From: Flammeovirga sp. EKP202
Lineage (GTDB): Bacteria > Bacteroidota > Bacteroidia > Cytophagales > Flammeovirgaceae
Length of the DNA stretch: 54,167 bases
Reading direction: 5' to 3'
Assembly (NCBI RefSeq): GCF_014534745.1
Contig: NZ_JACVVP010000051.1
Span: 1-54,167, forward strand
Below are positions 36,534 to 44,518 of the stretch, in pieces. A program made the position numbers and the translations under genes. The number at the start of each line of letters is the position of its first letter. Position 1 is the first letter of the stretch. The notes beneath the pieces were generated by a model. The model saw nothing but the letters and a program-made list of their open reading frames with translations, made no database searches and was not told the DNA's origin.

Positions 36534-37946
36534 ATGCACCGATCTTCTATACTATTACTTTTTTTAAGCGTTTTCACGCTTCAACTATGGGCAAATGAAC
36601 CACCTAAAGACAAAAAAACAAATGTAATCATCATTATCTCTGACGATCAAGGTTGGGGTGATGCAGGTTTCAATGGTTCAGATATTCCAACACCTAATCT
36701 AGATGCCTTGGCAAAAGAGGGAGTTTCTTTCTCTCAAGGCTATGCAAGTCATCCTTACTGTAGCCCTAGTAGAGCGGGTTTACTAAGTGGAAGATATCAG
36801 CAGCGATTTGGACACGAAAATAACATGCCTTACAATAATCCAACAGAAGATGATGGATTACCATTGGATGAAATTATGTTGTCTGAACATTTAAAGACGC
36901 AAGGATACACTACATGTGCAATAGGTAAATGGCACTTGGGTGATCACGAAAAATTTTGGCCTAACAAAAGAGGCTTTGATGATTGGTACGGCTTCTACGG
37001 AGGAGGATCAGACTATTGGGGAAAACCTAAAAAAGGTGACCCGATGAGAGGCGTATTAAGAGACGGTAAAATTGTTCCACAAGAAGAACTTACGTATCTC
37101 ACGGATGATTTTACTAAAGCAGCAACTGAATATATTGGAGAGTATGCTAAGGAAGAAAAACCTTTCTTTATGTATTTAGCCTATAATGCTCCCCACGCTC
37201 CTATTCAAGCCCCTAAAAAATATTATAAAGATGTTGCTCACATTGAAGACGGAGAAAGAGCAGCGTATGCAGGTTTAGTAGTAGGCATGGATCATGGTCT
37301 TGGTCAAGTCATTGCCAAACTAAAAGAAGAAGGAATTTATGAGAATACATTAATTGTATTTTATAGTGATAACGGAGGGCATACCCATGGAGCAAGTAGT
37401 TATCCTTACAGAGGACACAAAGGGATGTTATTTGAAGGAGGAATTCGAGTACCATTTGTGATTTCATGGCCTCAAGGTTTAAAAGGAGGAAAACGCTACG
37501 AAGAGTGCATCACAGCTTTAGATATTTTTCCAACGGCATTAGCGGCTACCAATACAGCATTGCCAAGTAAAGAATTGGATGGCGTGAACCTCTTACCTTA
37601 TCTCAAAGGAAAGAAAAAAGGACAGCCACATGAGACACTTTATTGGAGATACTCTGATGGGGCAGGTTATGCTGTTAGACATGGAAATTACAAATTGGTT
37701 TATTCAGGTTATAAGTTAGAAAGCTTCTTATTTGATATGGAAAATGATCCTTTAGAACGAAATAATTTGGCAGAAGAAAAACCTGAAATTGTAAAGCAAT
37801 TAAAAGAATTATATACCAACTGGACCTCAGGAACAGTGAAGGCAAAGTGGCAAGATCCACACGCAGCAAACGTTTTAAAAGAAGAGAAAAAACGTCAACA
37901 CTTTATTGATAAAGCGAGTGCTGGAGAAAAGAAAAAAGACATTTAA
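36534..37946 (+). CDS. Exported family S1 sulfatase
   Basis: A 470-residue formylglycine-type sulfatase with a signal peptide (about 1-20, LQLWA). The metal site IIISDDQGWGD lies near residue 36, and the modification motif C-S-P-S-R starts at Cys76, which is oxidised to formylglycine by a maturase. IGKWHLG and YSDNGGH are other conserved blocks. It probably removes sulfate from galactan oligosaccharides in the periplasm. Because the operon handles L-galactose, the 6-sulfate of L-galactose in porphyran is a plausible target. The maturing enzyme is not in the window. Confidence 0.9.
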   Translation: MHRSSILLLFLSVFTLQLWANEPPKDKKTNVIIIISDDQGWGDAGFNGSDIPTPNLDALAKEGVSFSQGYASHPYCSPSRAGLLSGRYQQRFGHENNMPYNNPTEDDGLPLDEIMLSEHLKTQGYTTCAIGKWHLGDHEKFWPNKRGFDDWYGFYGGGSDYWGKPKKGDPMRGVLRDGKIVPQEELTYLTDDFTKAATEYIGEYAKEEKPFFMYLAYNAPHAPIQAPKKYYKDVAHIEDGERAAYAGLVVGMDHGLGQVIAKLKEEGIYENTLIVFYSDNGGHTHGASSYPYRGHKGMLFEGGIRVPFVISWPQGLKGGKRYEECITALDIFPTALAATNTALPSKELDGVNLLPYLKGKKKGQPHETLYWRYSDGAGYAVRHGNYKLVYSGYKLESFLFDMENDPLERNNLAEEKPEIVKQLKELYTNWTSGTVKAKWQDPHAANVLKEEKKRQHFIDKASAGEKKKDI

Positions 37947-38037
37947 AATATTTGGACTGAATACGTAATCTTATAATCAATAGCTGAAAATGCTTAACGA
38001 TAACATTTCGAAATATTTGCGATATATAAGTTAGATT

Positions 38038-38076
38038 GAAGAGCCGTTACTGTTTATGTAGCGGCTTCTTTTTTTA
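38038..38076 (+). terminator. Intrinsic terminator after the sulfatase gene
   Basis: GAAGAGCCGTTAC and GTAGCGGCTTC form a hairpin, with a small bulge, followed by seven Ts. Confidence 0.8.
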
Positions 38077-38143
38077 TAGAATCTGGATAATATTTTAAAA
38101 ACAATTTCCAATTTGCTGAAGTTAGTTCTATAAAAAAGAAACT

Positions 38144-38578
38144 ATGCTTTTAGAGACCACATTTGGAAAAACAGTTCGCTATCATCAGTCAAGAGGCATT
38201 GTTGGGAAAAAGTTTTCATTAATAAAAATTCTCAAGTTAGGAGGAAGTACATCTCCACGCTTTTACATTCGATCAAGTAATTTAAATATCGGCTTTGATG
38301 TAGAATCACAATCTGAATTAGATTCGGCAATAATTGAGCTTAGAGAGAAAGGAGTTTTAATTCACATCAATGTTAAGGTTCGAAACTTCGAATGGATTAT
38401 TCCTTATTACCGTTTAGTTTTATATCATACAGATAAGGTTTTAAGTTTACATAGCCAAGGCTTCTTTCTTCAATTTGAACAAAAGAAAACCAGTAGACAG
38501 CATACCGATTTCGTAAAGAAACTCATTGACCAAAAACAGGACTTCAGAAGCGATTTTTCATTTATTGATGATCTCTAA
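38144..38578 (+). CDS. Hypothetical cytoplasmic protein
   Basis: A 144-residue basic protein with no signal peptide, membrane segment or motif that I recognise. The stretch RFYIRSSNLNIGFDVESQSELDSAIIEL suggests an alpha/beta domain. It stands between the sulfatase terminator and the acetyltransferase gene and is probably a separate unit. Confidence 0.55.
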   Translation: MLLETTFGKTVRYHQSRGIVGKKFSLIKILKLGGSTSPRFYIRSSNLNIGFDVESQSELDSAIIELREKGVLIHINVKVRNFEWIIPYYRLVLYHTDKVLSLHSQGFFLQFEQKKTSRQHTDFVKKLIDQKQDFRSDFSFIDDL

Positions 38579-38669
38579 ACCTTTGTGAGAGAATATTAAT
38601 CACTAAAAATGGAGTATTAAAATATCTTAACTCTGATTTTTGTTATTTTTCTTCAATGTCATACTTTAC

Positions 38670-38677
38670 TATCTTTG
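38670..38677 (+). promoter_or_regulatory. -7 promoter box of the GNAT gene
   Basis: TATCTTTG matches TAnnTTTG and lies 37 bases upstream of the start codon at 38715. The -33 region is T-rich without a clear TTG. Confidence 0.5.
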
Positions 38678-38714
38678 TATGTTTTTTAAAATTATTACCT
38701 AAACGAATATTCAA

Positions 38715-39197
38715 ATGAATTTACTATTAGAGAAGACAGACAAGATTCGTTTAATCCAAGAAGGCAGTAAGCTACCATATGACCTTCTTTTATTAGCAGA
38801 TGAAACTATCGAAGCGATTGACAAATATATCCATGACTCTGAAATTTATATTTACCAAAGAGAAAATGAAACGTTAGGTGTTTACGCTTTACAAATGTTC
38901 GATGGAGAGTCTATTGAAATTAAAAATATAGCTGTATCAAAAACATGTCAAGGTGAAGGAATAGGCCAAAGAATGTTATTGAATGCTATGGAACAGGCCA
39001 AGGATAGAGGCTTTAAATACATTTTAATTGGTACTTCAAATGCTGCTTTCAGACAATTATATATTTACCAAAAAGTAGGTTTTGAAATCTATGAGGTTAA
39101 AAAAGATTTTTATACAAAAAATTACAGTCAGCAGTTGATCGAAAACGGTTTACCGCTTAATCATATGCTTGTTTTAAGAAAGCAATTAAATGATTAG
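38715..39197 (+). CDS. GNAT-family N-acetyltransferase
   Basis: A 160-residue acetyltransferase. The acetyl-CoA binding motif A is NIAVSKTCQGEGIGQRMLLNAM, with Q-G-E-G-I-G as the pyrophosphate loop, followed by YQKVGFEIYEVKKDFYTKNY. The substrate is unknown; members of this kind acetylate amines, peptides or antibiotics. It has its own promoter box and a strong terminator (39213-39252). Confidence 0.85.
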   Translation: MNLLLEKTDKIRLIQEGSKLPYDLLLLADETIEAIDKYIHDSEIYIYQRENETLGVYALQMFDGESIEIKNIAVSKTCQGEGIGQRMLLNAMEQAKDRGFKYILIGTSNAAFRQLYIYQKVGFEIYEVKKDFYTKNYSQQLIENGLPLNHMLVLRKQLND

Positions 39198-39212
39198 TAA
39201 AAAAAATATCAG

Positions 39213-39252
39213 AAAAGGGTTCTTGCTTAACAGAAAGTAAGAACCCTTTTTT
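39213..39252 (+). terminator. Intrinsic terminator after the GNAT gene
   Basis: AAAAGGGTTCTT (39213-39224) pairs perfectly with AAGAACCCTTTT (39239-39250), followed by further Ts. Confidence 0.85.
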
Positions 39253-39286
39253 ATGTCCGTATACAATTCTCAGCAATAAGTTTCGT

Positions 39287-39294
39287 TATCTTTG
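39287..39294 (+). promoter_or_regulatory. -7 promoter box of the small secreted protein gene
   Basis: TATCTTTG lies 30 bases upstream of the ATG at 39325. No good -33 box is visible. Confidence 0.45.
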
Positions 39295-39324
39295 TAAATG
39301 ATAAATTTTTGTTGAAAAATTCAT

Positions 39325-39609
39325 ATGAGACTAATAACAATAATCTTCTTACTATTAGCTACATCAGCTTCGTATGCACAAATAGGCATTGGTGATACGG
39401 TAACAGTAGCAAAATCAAAATATAAGTACATAGTGACATATATTTCTGTAACAACTCACAATAAAATTGCTTATGAATTACTCAATCTTAAGAATGATAA
39501 AATGAGATGGGTGCTTGATGAGGAATTGGAATATCAGCGTAAGCATACATTGAAAAGTAAGGTGTATCGTAAAGGGGAAGAAGAAGAATTTGAGAATTTT
39601 ATTCAATAA
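39325..39609 (+). CDS. Small secreted hypothetical protein
   Basis: A 94-residue protein with a signal peptide (to about residue 19, SYAQ) and a lysine/glutamate-rich mature part that may form a small beta domain (GDTVTVAKSKYKYIVTYISV). No family is recognised. It has its own -7 box and is followed by a long non-coding region. Confidence 0.6.
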   Translation: MRLITIIFLLLATSASYAQIGIGDTVTVAKSKYKYIVTYISVTTHNKIAYELLNLKNDKMRWVLDEELEYQRKHTLKSKVYRKGEEEEFENFIQ

Positions 39610-40898
39610 TTGTTCGGTTTAATAATCGATTTCTAAACCATTCTTGTTCTGTAAATTAAGGATTTACTAGATTACACTTATCACTTTCTTCTCATTGCTA
39701 CCCCCACTTATCTATACCCCAAATCAAAAACGCCTCAACATTCAACGATTACTGTAAATCAAGGTCACTATTTCCGACCAAAAGTTTTCTACAAAATATT
39801 AAAAAAAAGATAGAGAAATAAAAAAAGGACTCCAGCAAAACTGTGTCCTTTTCATTCTATAAACTAAACTAACAAACAAACTTCCAACTAAATATTTTTA
39901 ATCAACTTTTTGTGTTGATGTTGTGTTCTTTATTGATACTTCAAATAAATACTATTTAAACTTGTTAACCAAAATTGAGAATCATAAATAACCACATTAT
40001 TAGAATAGTGATATTATTAAATTTAAATTTTTATAAAAAGCGTTATTCATACGCTAATATTATGTGGAAATGCATTAAAAAAAAATTCCCCAATCTGTTT
40101 TAAACAGAGAGGGGACTCATTATTAATTGGGGGATACTAATGGCATCCCTATTGGAATACACTACAAACTTATATTGATTGTTTGATATCAATATAAATA
40201 AAGGTTGTATTTTTTTGAAGACAACCATTTCTTTTATAAATCCAACTTCACTGTATTAATCTCCAAAAATCTTACTAAAACAAGTTACTATTTTTTGTGA
40301 GTTTATCTTCTTTTTGGAGAAAACAAACATGTAAATAACATTACACAATACTCTTGATATTTTTTATTTTATCATGAATTTTTAATTTTTATTCTTCAGA
40401 AATCACTCAAAATAGTGTTATGTCAACTTTATTCGCATTTCAATTTATTTTTATTGTAAAAGTGACGTTTTATCTTATTTTATATATTATATAATACTTA
40501 TTACAAATGATATATCTAATTTGTCTATTATTTGAAGGTTGAATATTGCACAATGTTATGAGGTTTATTTGTTTTACAACGATTTGTTTGTGTTGTACTT
40601 GTTAAGATGAACTTAATTTCAAATACATGATTTTTGTTATTTTTTTTTAATTTATTGTTAGAGTCAATTGGATTAAACTGTTATTTATACACCACTAATT
40701 GTGTTATCACTCCCTGAGTAAAACCTACTAAAATCACTTTTCTTGTAGAAGTACATTATATTTCCCTTAAAAGATAATATTTTATGTTTAGTGTTAAACT
40801 AAAATAATGGATTGTTTTTGCTGATTTTATCTATAATTCTGTTTTTTTAATTATTTTGCTTCAAAAGCACACATAAACATAACTTATTATTCTAGACT
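39610..40898. other. 1.29 kb AT-rich non-coding region with a cluster of hairpins
   Basis: No credible ORF is present. Structures visible on the plus strand are an AAAAAAGGAC/GTCCTTTT hairpin (about 39821-39852), a stem at 40087-40115 with a symmetric 3x3 internal loop, GGGAT/ATCCC near 40131-40149, a perfect 10-base-arm hairpin at 40170-40197, and GGTTGT/ACAACC at 40203-40226. The remaining 670 bases before 40899 are very AT-rich and contain the promoter of that gene, which I cannot place. Confidence 0.5.
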
Positions 40899-42152
40899 AT
40901 GCCACACAAGTATCATCCAGAGTCATTAATGATGACGCATGGATATAAACCAGAATTATCAGAGGGAGCTGTAAAAACTCCTATTTTTCAAACTTCCACT
41001 TTTGTTTTCAAAACAGCCGAAGAAGGGAAAGCATTTTTTGAAATAGCATATGGTTTAAGGGAAAAAGGACAAGATGAGAACCTTGGATTGATTTATAGTA
41101 GAATCAACAATCCAAACTTAGAAATTTTGGAAGACAGACTCTGTCTTTGGGACCAAGCAGATGATTGTGCTGTTTTCGAAAGTGGAATGAGTGCCATCAG
41201 TTCTGTTTTATTGGAGTTTTTAAAGCCAGGTGATTTACTATTATATAGTGCACCGACTTATGGAGGGACAGATCATTTTATTCATGATTTATTGAAAAAG
41301 ATTGGTGTTCATAGCATTGCTTTCAGACCCGAACACACTAAAAGTGATCTCTTGGAGATGATTGACTCGTCGGGTCTGGCAGATCGATTATCATTGATTT
41401 ATGTTGAAACACCAGCAAACCCGACCAATGATTTATTTGATATCTCGCTTTGTGTTGAGGTGGCTGACCTATATAACAGTAAATTTGTGGATAAAAAAGT
41501 ATTCGTAGGTGTTGATAATACTTATATGGGACCAATTTGGTCGCAGCCGCTTACTTTGGGAGCAGATATAGTGATGTATTCTGCTACAAAATATATTGGA
41601 GGTCATAGTGATTTGATAGCGGGAGCTGTTCTCGGTAACACTGAAGTGATGCAGAGGGTAAAAACGCTAAGAACTTTCCTTGGGAATATGGTTTCCCCTC
41701 ATACCGCATGGTTGATGTTACGTTCATTGGAAACCTTAAAGATAAGAATGGAAGCTCAGCTGAAAAATGCAGAGAAAGTTGCAGACTATTTGTTTAAACA
41801 TCCAAAAGTCGAAAAAGTACATTATTTAGGTTGTATTCCTCAAGACTCTAAAGCCTATCAGTTATTCAAAAAGCAATACTCGGCAGCAGGGGCTATGGTG
41901 TCTTTTGATATCAAAGGAGGGGAGAAAGAAGCTTTCAAGTTCTTAAACCAACTGAAGTTAATGAAGCTGGCAGTTAGTTTAGGTAGTACCGAAAGTTTGG
42001 CGCAACACCCTGCAAGTATGACACATATCGGAATTGATGAAGAAGAAAAGAAAACTTTCGGCATCTTACCGAGTCTAATCCGTTTGTCAATTGGAGTAGA
42101 AAACGCAGAAGATATTATTTGGGATATTGAACAAGCCCTAGAAGTAGTATAA
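40899..42152 (+). CDS. Cystathionine gamma-synthase family PLP enzyme
   Basis: A 417-residue PLP-dependent enzyme of the Cys/Met metabolism family. The cofactor lysine is Lys231 in SATKYIGGHSDLIAG. YSRINNPN binds the phosphate and VETPANPTN is the cofactor ring segment. Such enzymes are cystathionine gamma-synthases, methionine gamma-lyases or O-acetylhomoserine sulfhydrylases. An insert near residues 45-60 (FEIAYGLREKGQDENLGL) marks the subgroup usually annotated only as cystathionine gamma-synthase family. The reaction cannot be fixed from sequence. A terminator lies at 42228-42275. Confidence 0.85.
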   Translation: MPHKYHPESLMMTHGYKPELSEGAVKTPIFQTSTFVFKTAEEGKAFFEIAYGLREKGQDENLGLIYSRINNPNLEILEDRLCLWDQADDCAVFESGMSAISSVLLEFLKPGDLLLYSAPTYGGTDHFIHDLLKKIGVHSIAFRPEHTKSDLLEMIDSSGLADRLSLIYVETPANPTNDLFDISLCVEVADLYNSKFVDKKVFVGVDNTYMGPIWSQPLTLGADIVMYSATKYIGGHSDLIAGAVLGNTEVMQRVKTLRTFLGNMVSPHTAWLMLRSLETLKIRMEAQLKNAEKVADYLFKHPKVEKVHYLGCIPQDSKAYQLFKKQYSAAGAMVSFDIKGGEKEAFKFLNQLKLMKLAVSLGSTESLAQHPASMTHIGIDEEEKKTFGILPSLIRLSIGVENAEDIIWDIEQALEVV

Positions 42153-42227
42153 AGCATTTAGAAACAAGACGACTTCTATCATCTTTAAGGCATAAATGAC
42201 GTTTGTATTTAATATGCCAAATAAAAG

Positions 42228-42275
42228 AGTGTTTCGTACACCTTCCATACTCGGACAGTGCATGAAACACTTTTT
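42228..42275 (+). terminator. Terminator after the PLP enzyme gene
   Basis: AGTGTTTC (42228-42235) pairs with GAAACACT (42264-42271), with extra pairs inside, and Ts follow. Confidence 0.65.
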
Positions 42276-42361
42276 ATATTAACGGAATTAATATATTCAA
42301 CCTTCTAGTCAACATATCAATTCCGAAACTTTATCATTACATCATTTTTCAAACCAAGAAA

Positions 42362-42586
42362 TTATTCTTGATCCTCTTTGCGAGAAATGTCTGATTTGAT
42401 AGAACGATGATTTTCTAAATCACTTTTTTCTTTCTTTTTGGTTTTACGTTCTTCCTTTCTTTCATTGAAAAGTTCAACCGTTGTTTTTCCTTCTTTTTCA
42501 GCTAACGTTGTTTGTATATTCAATCCTTGAGCTTTCACATTAAAACTCAACAGGAAAAGAAATATGATTGAAATTGAAATCTTCAT
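42362..42586 (-). CDS. Small secreted, highly charged hypothetical protein
   Basis: A 74-residue protein with a signal peptide (to about residue 19, NVKAQ) and a mature part made almost entirely of Lys, Glu, Arg and Asp from residue 42 on. It probably has little fixed fold. No family is recognised. It is close to the equally small gene at 42698. Confidence 0.5.
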   Translation of the reverse strand: MKISISIIFLFLLSFNVKAQGLNIQTTLAEKEGKTTVELFNERKEERKTKKKEKSDLENHRSIKSDISRKEDQE

Positions 42587-42697
42587 AGGTATTAAAATTA
42601 AGTTGATCTGTTAGAGTGATTCAAATATAATTTAATAACATTTGTAAAACTTAATTTTTAAGAAAAGAACACGTTTTTGTATTTTATTAAATAAGAA

Positions 42698-42997
42698 TTA
42701 GACCTTTTCGAACCTTGGATATACTAAAATTTTAGATTTAAGTTCTCCATCATCGTACTTTAAGGCCATTTGATAAACGCCTTTTCCCCACTTATTGAAA
42801 TAGATTTTAGTCGGTCCTTTGTATTCTTTTTGGAGTAAAACCTCACCACTTTCATTCATTATTTCAATAAGGTAATTGGATGATTTTTTTGGTGTAGATA
42901 CAGTAACATATTCATATACTAGGGTAGGATATATCTTCCATTCCTTTTGAGACGAAACAGTTTTTTTAATATAGTTGAGAGCTTTGGTAAAGAGCAT
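42698..42997 (-). CDS. Stand-alone protein resembling a type IX secretion (type A) sorting domain
   Basis: A 99-residue protein. From residue 21 it reads like the C-terminal sorting domain of Por/type IX secretion cargo: an initial IYPTLVYEYVTV strand, IEIMNESGEVLLQKEYKG, then KWGKGVYQMALKYDDGELKSKILVYPRFE. These domains normally cap large secreted proteins, but here only about 20 residues precede it and no signal peptide is evident. It could be the remnant of a larger secreted gene or a free-standing relative. No upstream in-frame coding remnant was recognised. Confidence 0.5.
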   Translation of the reverse strand: MLFTKALNYIKKTVSSQKEWKIYPTLVYEYVTVSTPKKSSNYLIEIMNESGEVLLQKEYKGPTKIYFNKWGKGVYQMALKYDDGELKSKILVYPRFEKV

Positions 42998-43494
42998 TGG
43001 ATGATTTTTGTTTATTTACAATTTGCAATAACGCCTTAAATAAAATGAAAATAAAAGTTTCCCAACATTTTTTTGATTTTACCTAGGATGAATTGATGAT
43101 TTACTTTGAATAGTACAATAGGGGTAGTTGTAACTTTTTGTCACTTCATTATTTTGCACAATAAAATACTATTCAGTCAAGAGTTGTACAATGAAAATTT
43201 CTCTAAGAGTAAAAATACAGTAATCTATTCTGAATTACTTTTTCTTTTTTACAGAATATTATGGTATAGAGTAGAAGCTTTTTTCCTTTACAGCATAATC
43301 TTGAAACTTCATAGATGGGTGCCATAAGCTCGTGAAAAAGTCGGTGAATTGGCGATAACTGTCATATAATATTGAAAAAACAAAGCTCAGAAAAATTACC
43401 CCCTCAACTTGCAGAAGTTTTTCGCTTACAATAGTACAAAAGCCCAGTAAATTGCTTCAGAGATGAAGGAATAATTTACTTAAACTTTGTATGT
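42998..43494. other. Intergenic region upstream of the GH16 gene
   Basis: A 497-base gap between divergent genes. A 73-codon ORF at 43106-43327 lacks any protein-like features and is not accepted. No repeat or clear promoter was found, apart from a TTTG just before the GH16 start. Confidence 0.35.
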
Positions 43495-44385
43495 ATGAGA
43501 TCTAAATTCTTTTTAATAGGTATAACAATTTTATACTTTTCAATAGGAGGGCTTTTAGCACAAGACCTTACTATTCCACCGAAAAATTATGTTGATACTG
43601 TAGATGTCAACTTAATCGTAAAACGAACTTCTGATAAGCTTCCATTATCTGATCAAAACAATGAAGGAGAGTGGAAATTATTGAAAAAGTATTCAGATGA
43701 ATTTGAGAAATCAAAAATCAACGAAAAAATTTGGCATCCAAATAATCCAAAATGGAAAGGAAGAAAACCTACCTACTTTCATGGTTCAAATGTAACTTTC
43801 GAAAATGGAGAGGCTGTTTTTAAAGTAAATAAACATAACGAAGGAGACTTACCAGAGGGTTTTACTCACTCTTCAGGTTTTATTAAAAGTAAAAATAAAT
43901 TTTTATACGGCTATTTTGAAGCAGAGATGAAATTGATGGATGCACCTTGGGTTTCTGGCTTTTGGATGACCAATGTCAGCAAAGATTGGTGGACAGAAAT
44001 CGATATTTGTGAAAATGCTCCTGGATTATCGTATAACAGAAATGATCTAAACTCTAATATCCATGTTTTCAGAGCTCCTGAAGATCAGGGTAATGTAAAG
44101 AAACATTTCTCAAGAACTAAAAAATACTATATCCCTTTTGAATTACAAAAAGACTATCATGTATGGGGTTTGGAATGGACGGAAGAGTACATTCGATTCT
44201 ACATTGATGGTGTCTTATTTAGAGAAGCTAAAAATACACACTGGCATCAGCCACTTGAAGTGAATTTTAATAACGAATCCAATAAATGGTTTGGAGCACT
44301 TCCTGATGATAACCGATTAGATGGAGAATTTCATGTGAAATATTTCAGAGTTTGGGAAAAGAAGGAAATCTCCAACGGAAAGTAA
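43495..44385 (+). CDS. Secreted GH16 endo-galactanase (agarase/porphyranase type)
   Basis: A 296-residue GH16 enzyme with a signal peptide (to about residue 22, GLLAQ). The catalytic strand is EIDICE: Glu168 nucleophile, Asp170 and Glu173 acid/base, in the bulged ExDxxE form of agarases, porphyranases and kappa-carrageenases. W-rich segments (WVSGFWMTNVSKDWW, YHVWGLEWTEEYIRFYIDG) complete the jelly roll. It probably cuts internal beta-1,4 bonds of a red-algal galactan. Subfamily, and so agar versus porphyran versus carrageenan, cannot be fixed by eye. There is no carbohydrate-binding or sorting domain. It lies 133 bases before the DUF5060-type gene and may be co-transcribed with it. Confidence 0.88.
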   Translation: MRSKFFLIGITILYFSIGGLLAQDLTIPPKNYVDTVDVNLIVKRTSDKLPLSDQNNEGEWKLLKKYSDEFEKSKINEKIWHPNNPKWKGRKPTYFHGSNVTFENGEAVFKVNKHNEGDLPEGFTHSSGFIKSKNKFLYGYFEAEMKLMDAPWVSGFWMTNVSKDWWTEIDICENAPGLSYNRNDLNSNIHVFRAPEDQGNVKKHFSRTKKYYIPFELQKDYHVWGLEWTEEYIRFYIDGVLFREAKNTHWHQPLEVNFNNESNKWFGALPDDNRLDGEFHVKYFRVWEKKEISNGK

Positions 44386-44518
44386 GGGAGCAAATGTAAA
44401 CGAGTAATTCAAGTCTTTTTTAATCCTGTTGTCATCAGCACAACCTGAGTTGAAGAGTGAAAAAAAAGAGCTACTCGTTTACAATTGTACTATTACTTCA
44501 CAAATAAATTTCTATGAA

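Noticed and set aside
43106-43327. A 73-codon plus-strand ORF upstream of the GH16 gene
   Set aside because: Its composition is that of AT-rich non-coding DNA translated by chance, with no signal peptide, motif or plausible ribosome binding site, and it lies in a promoter region.
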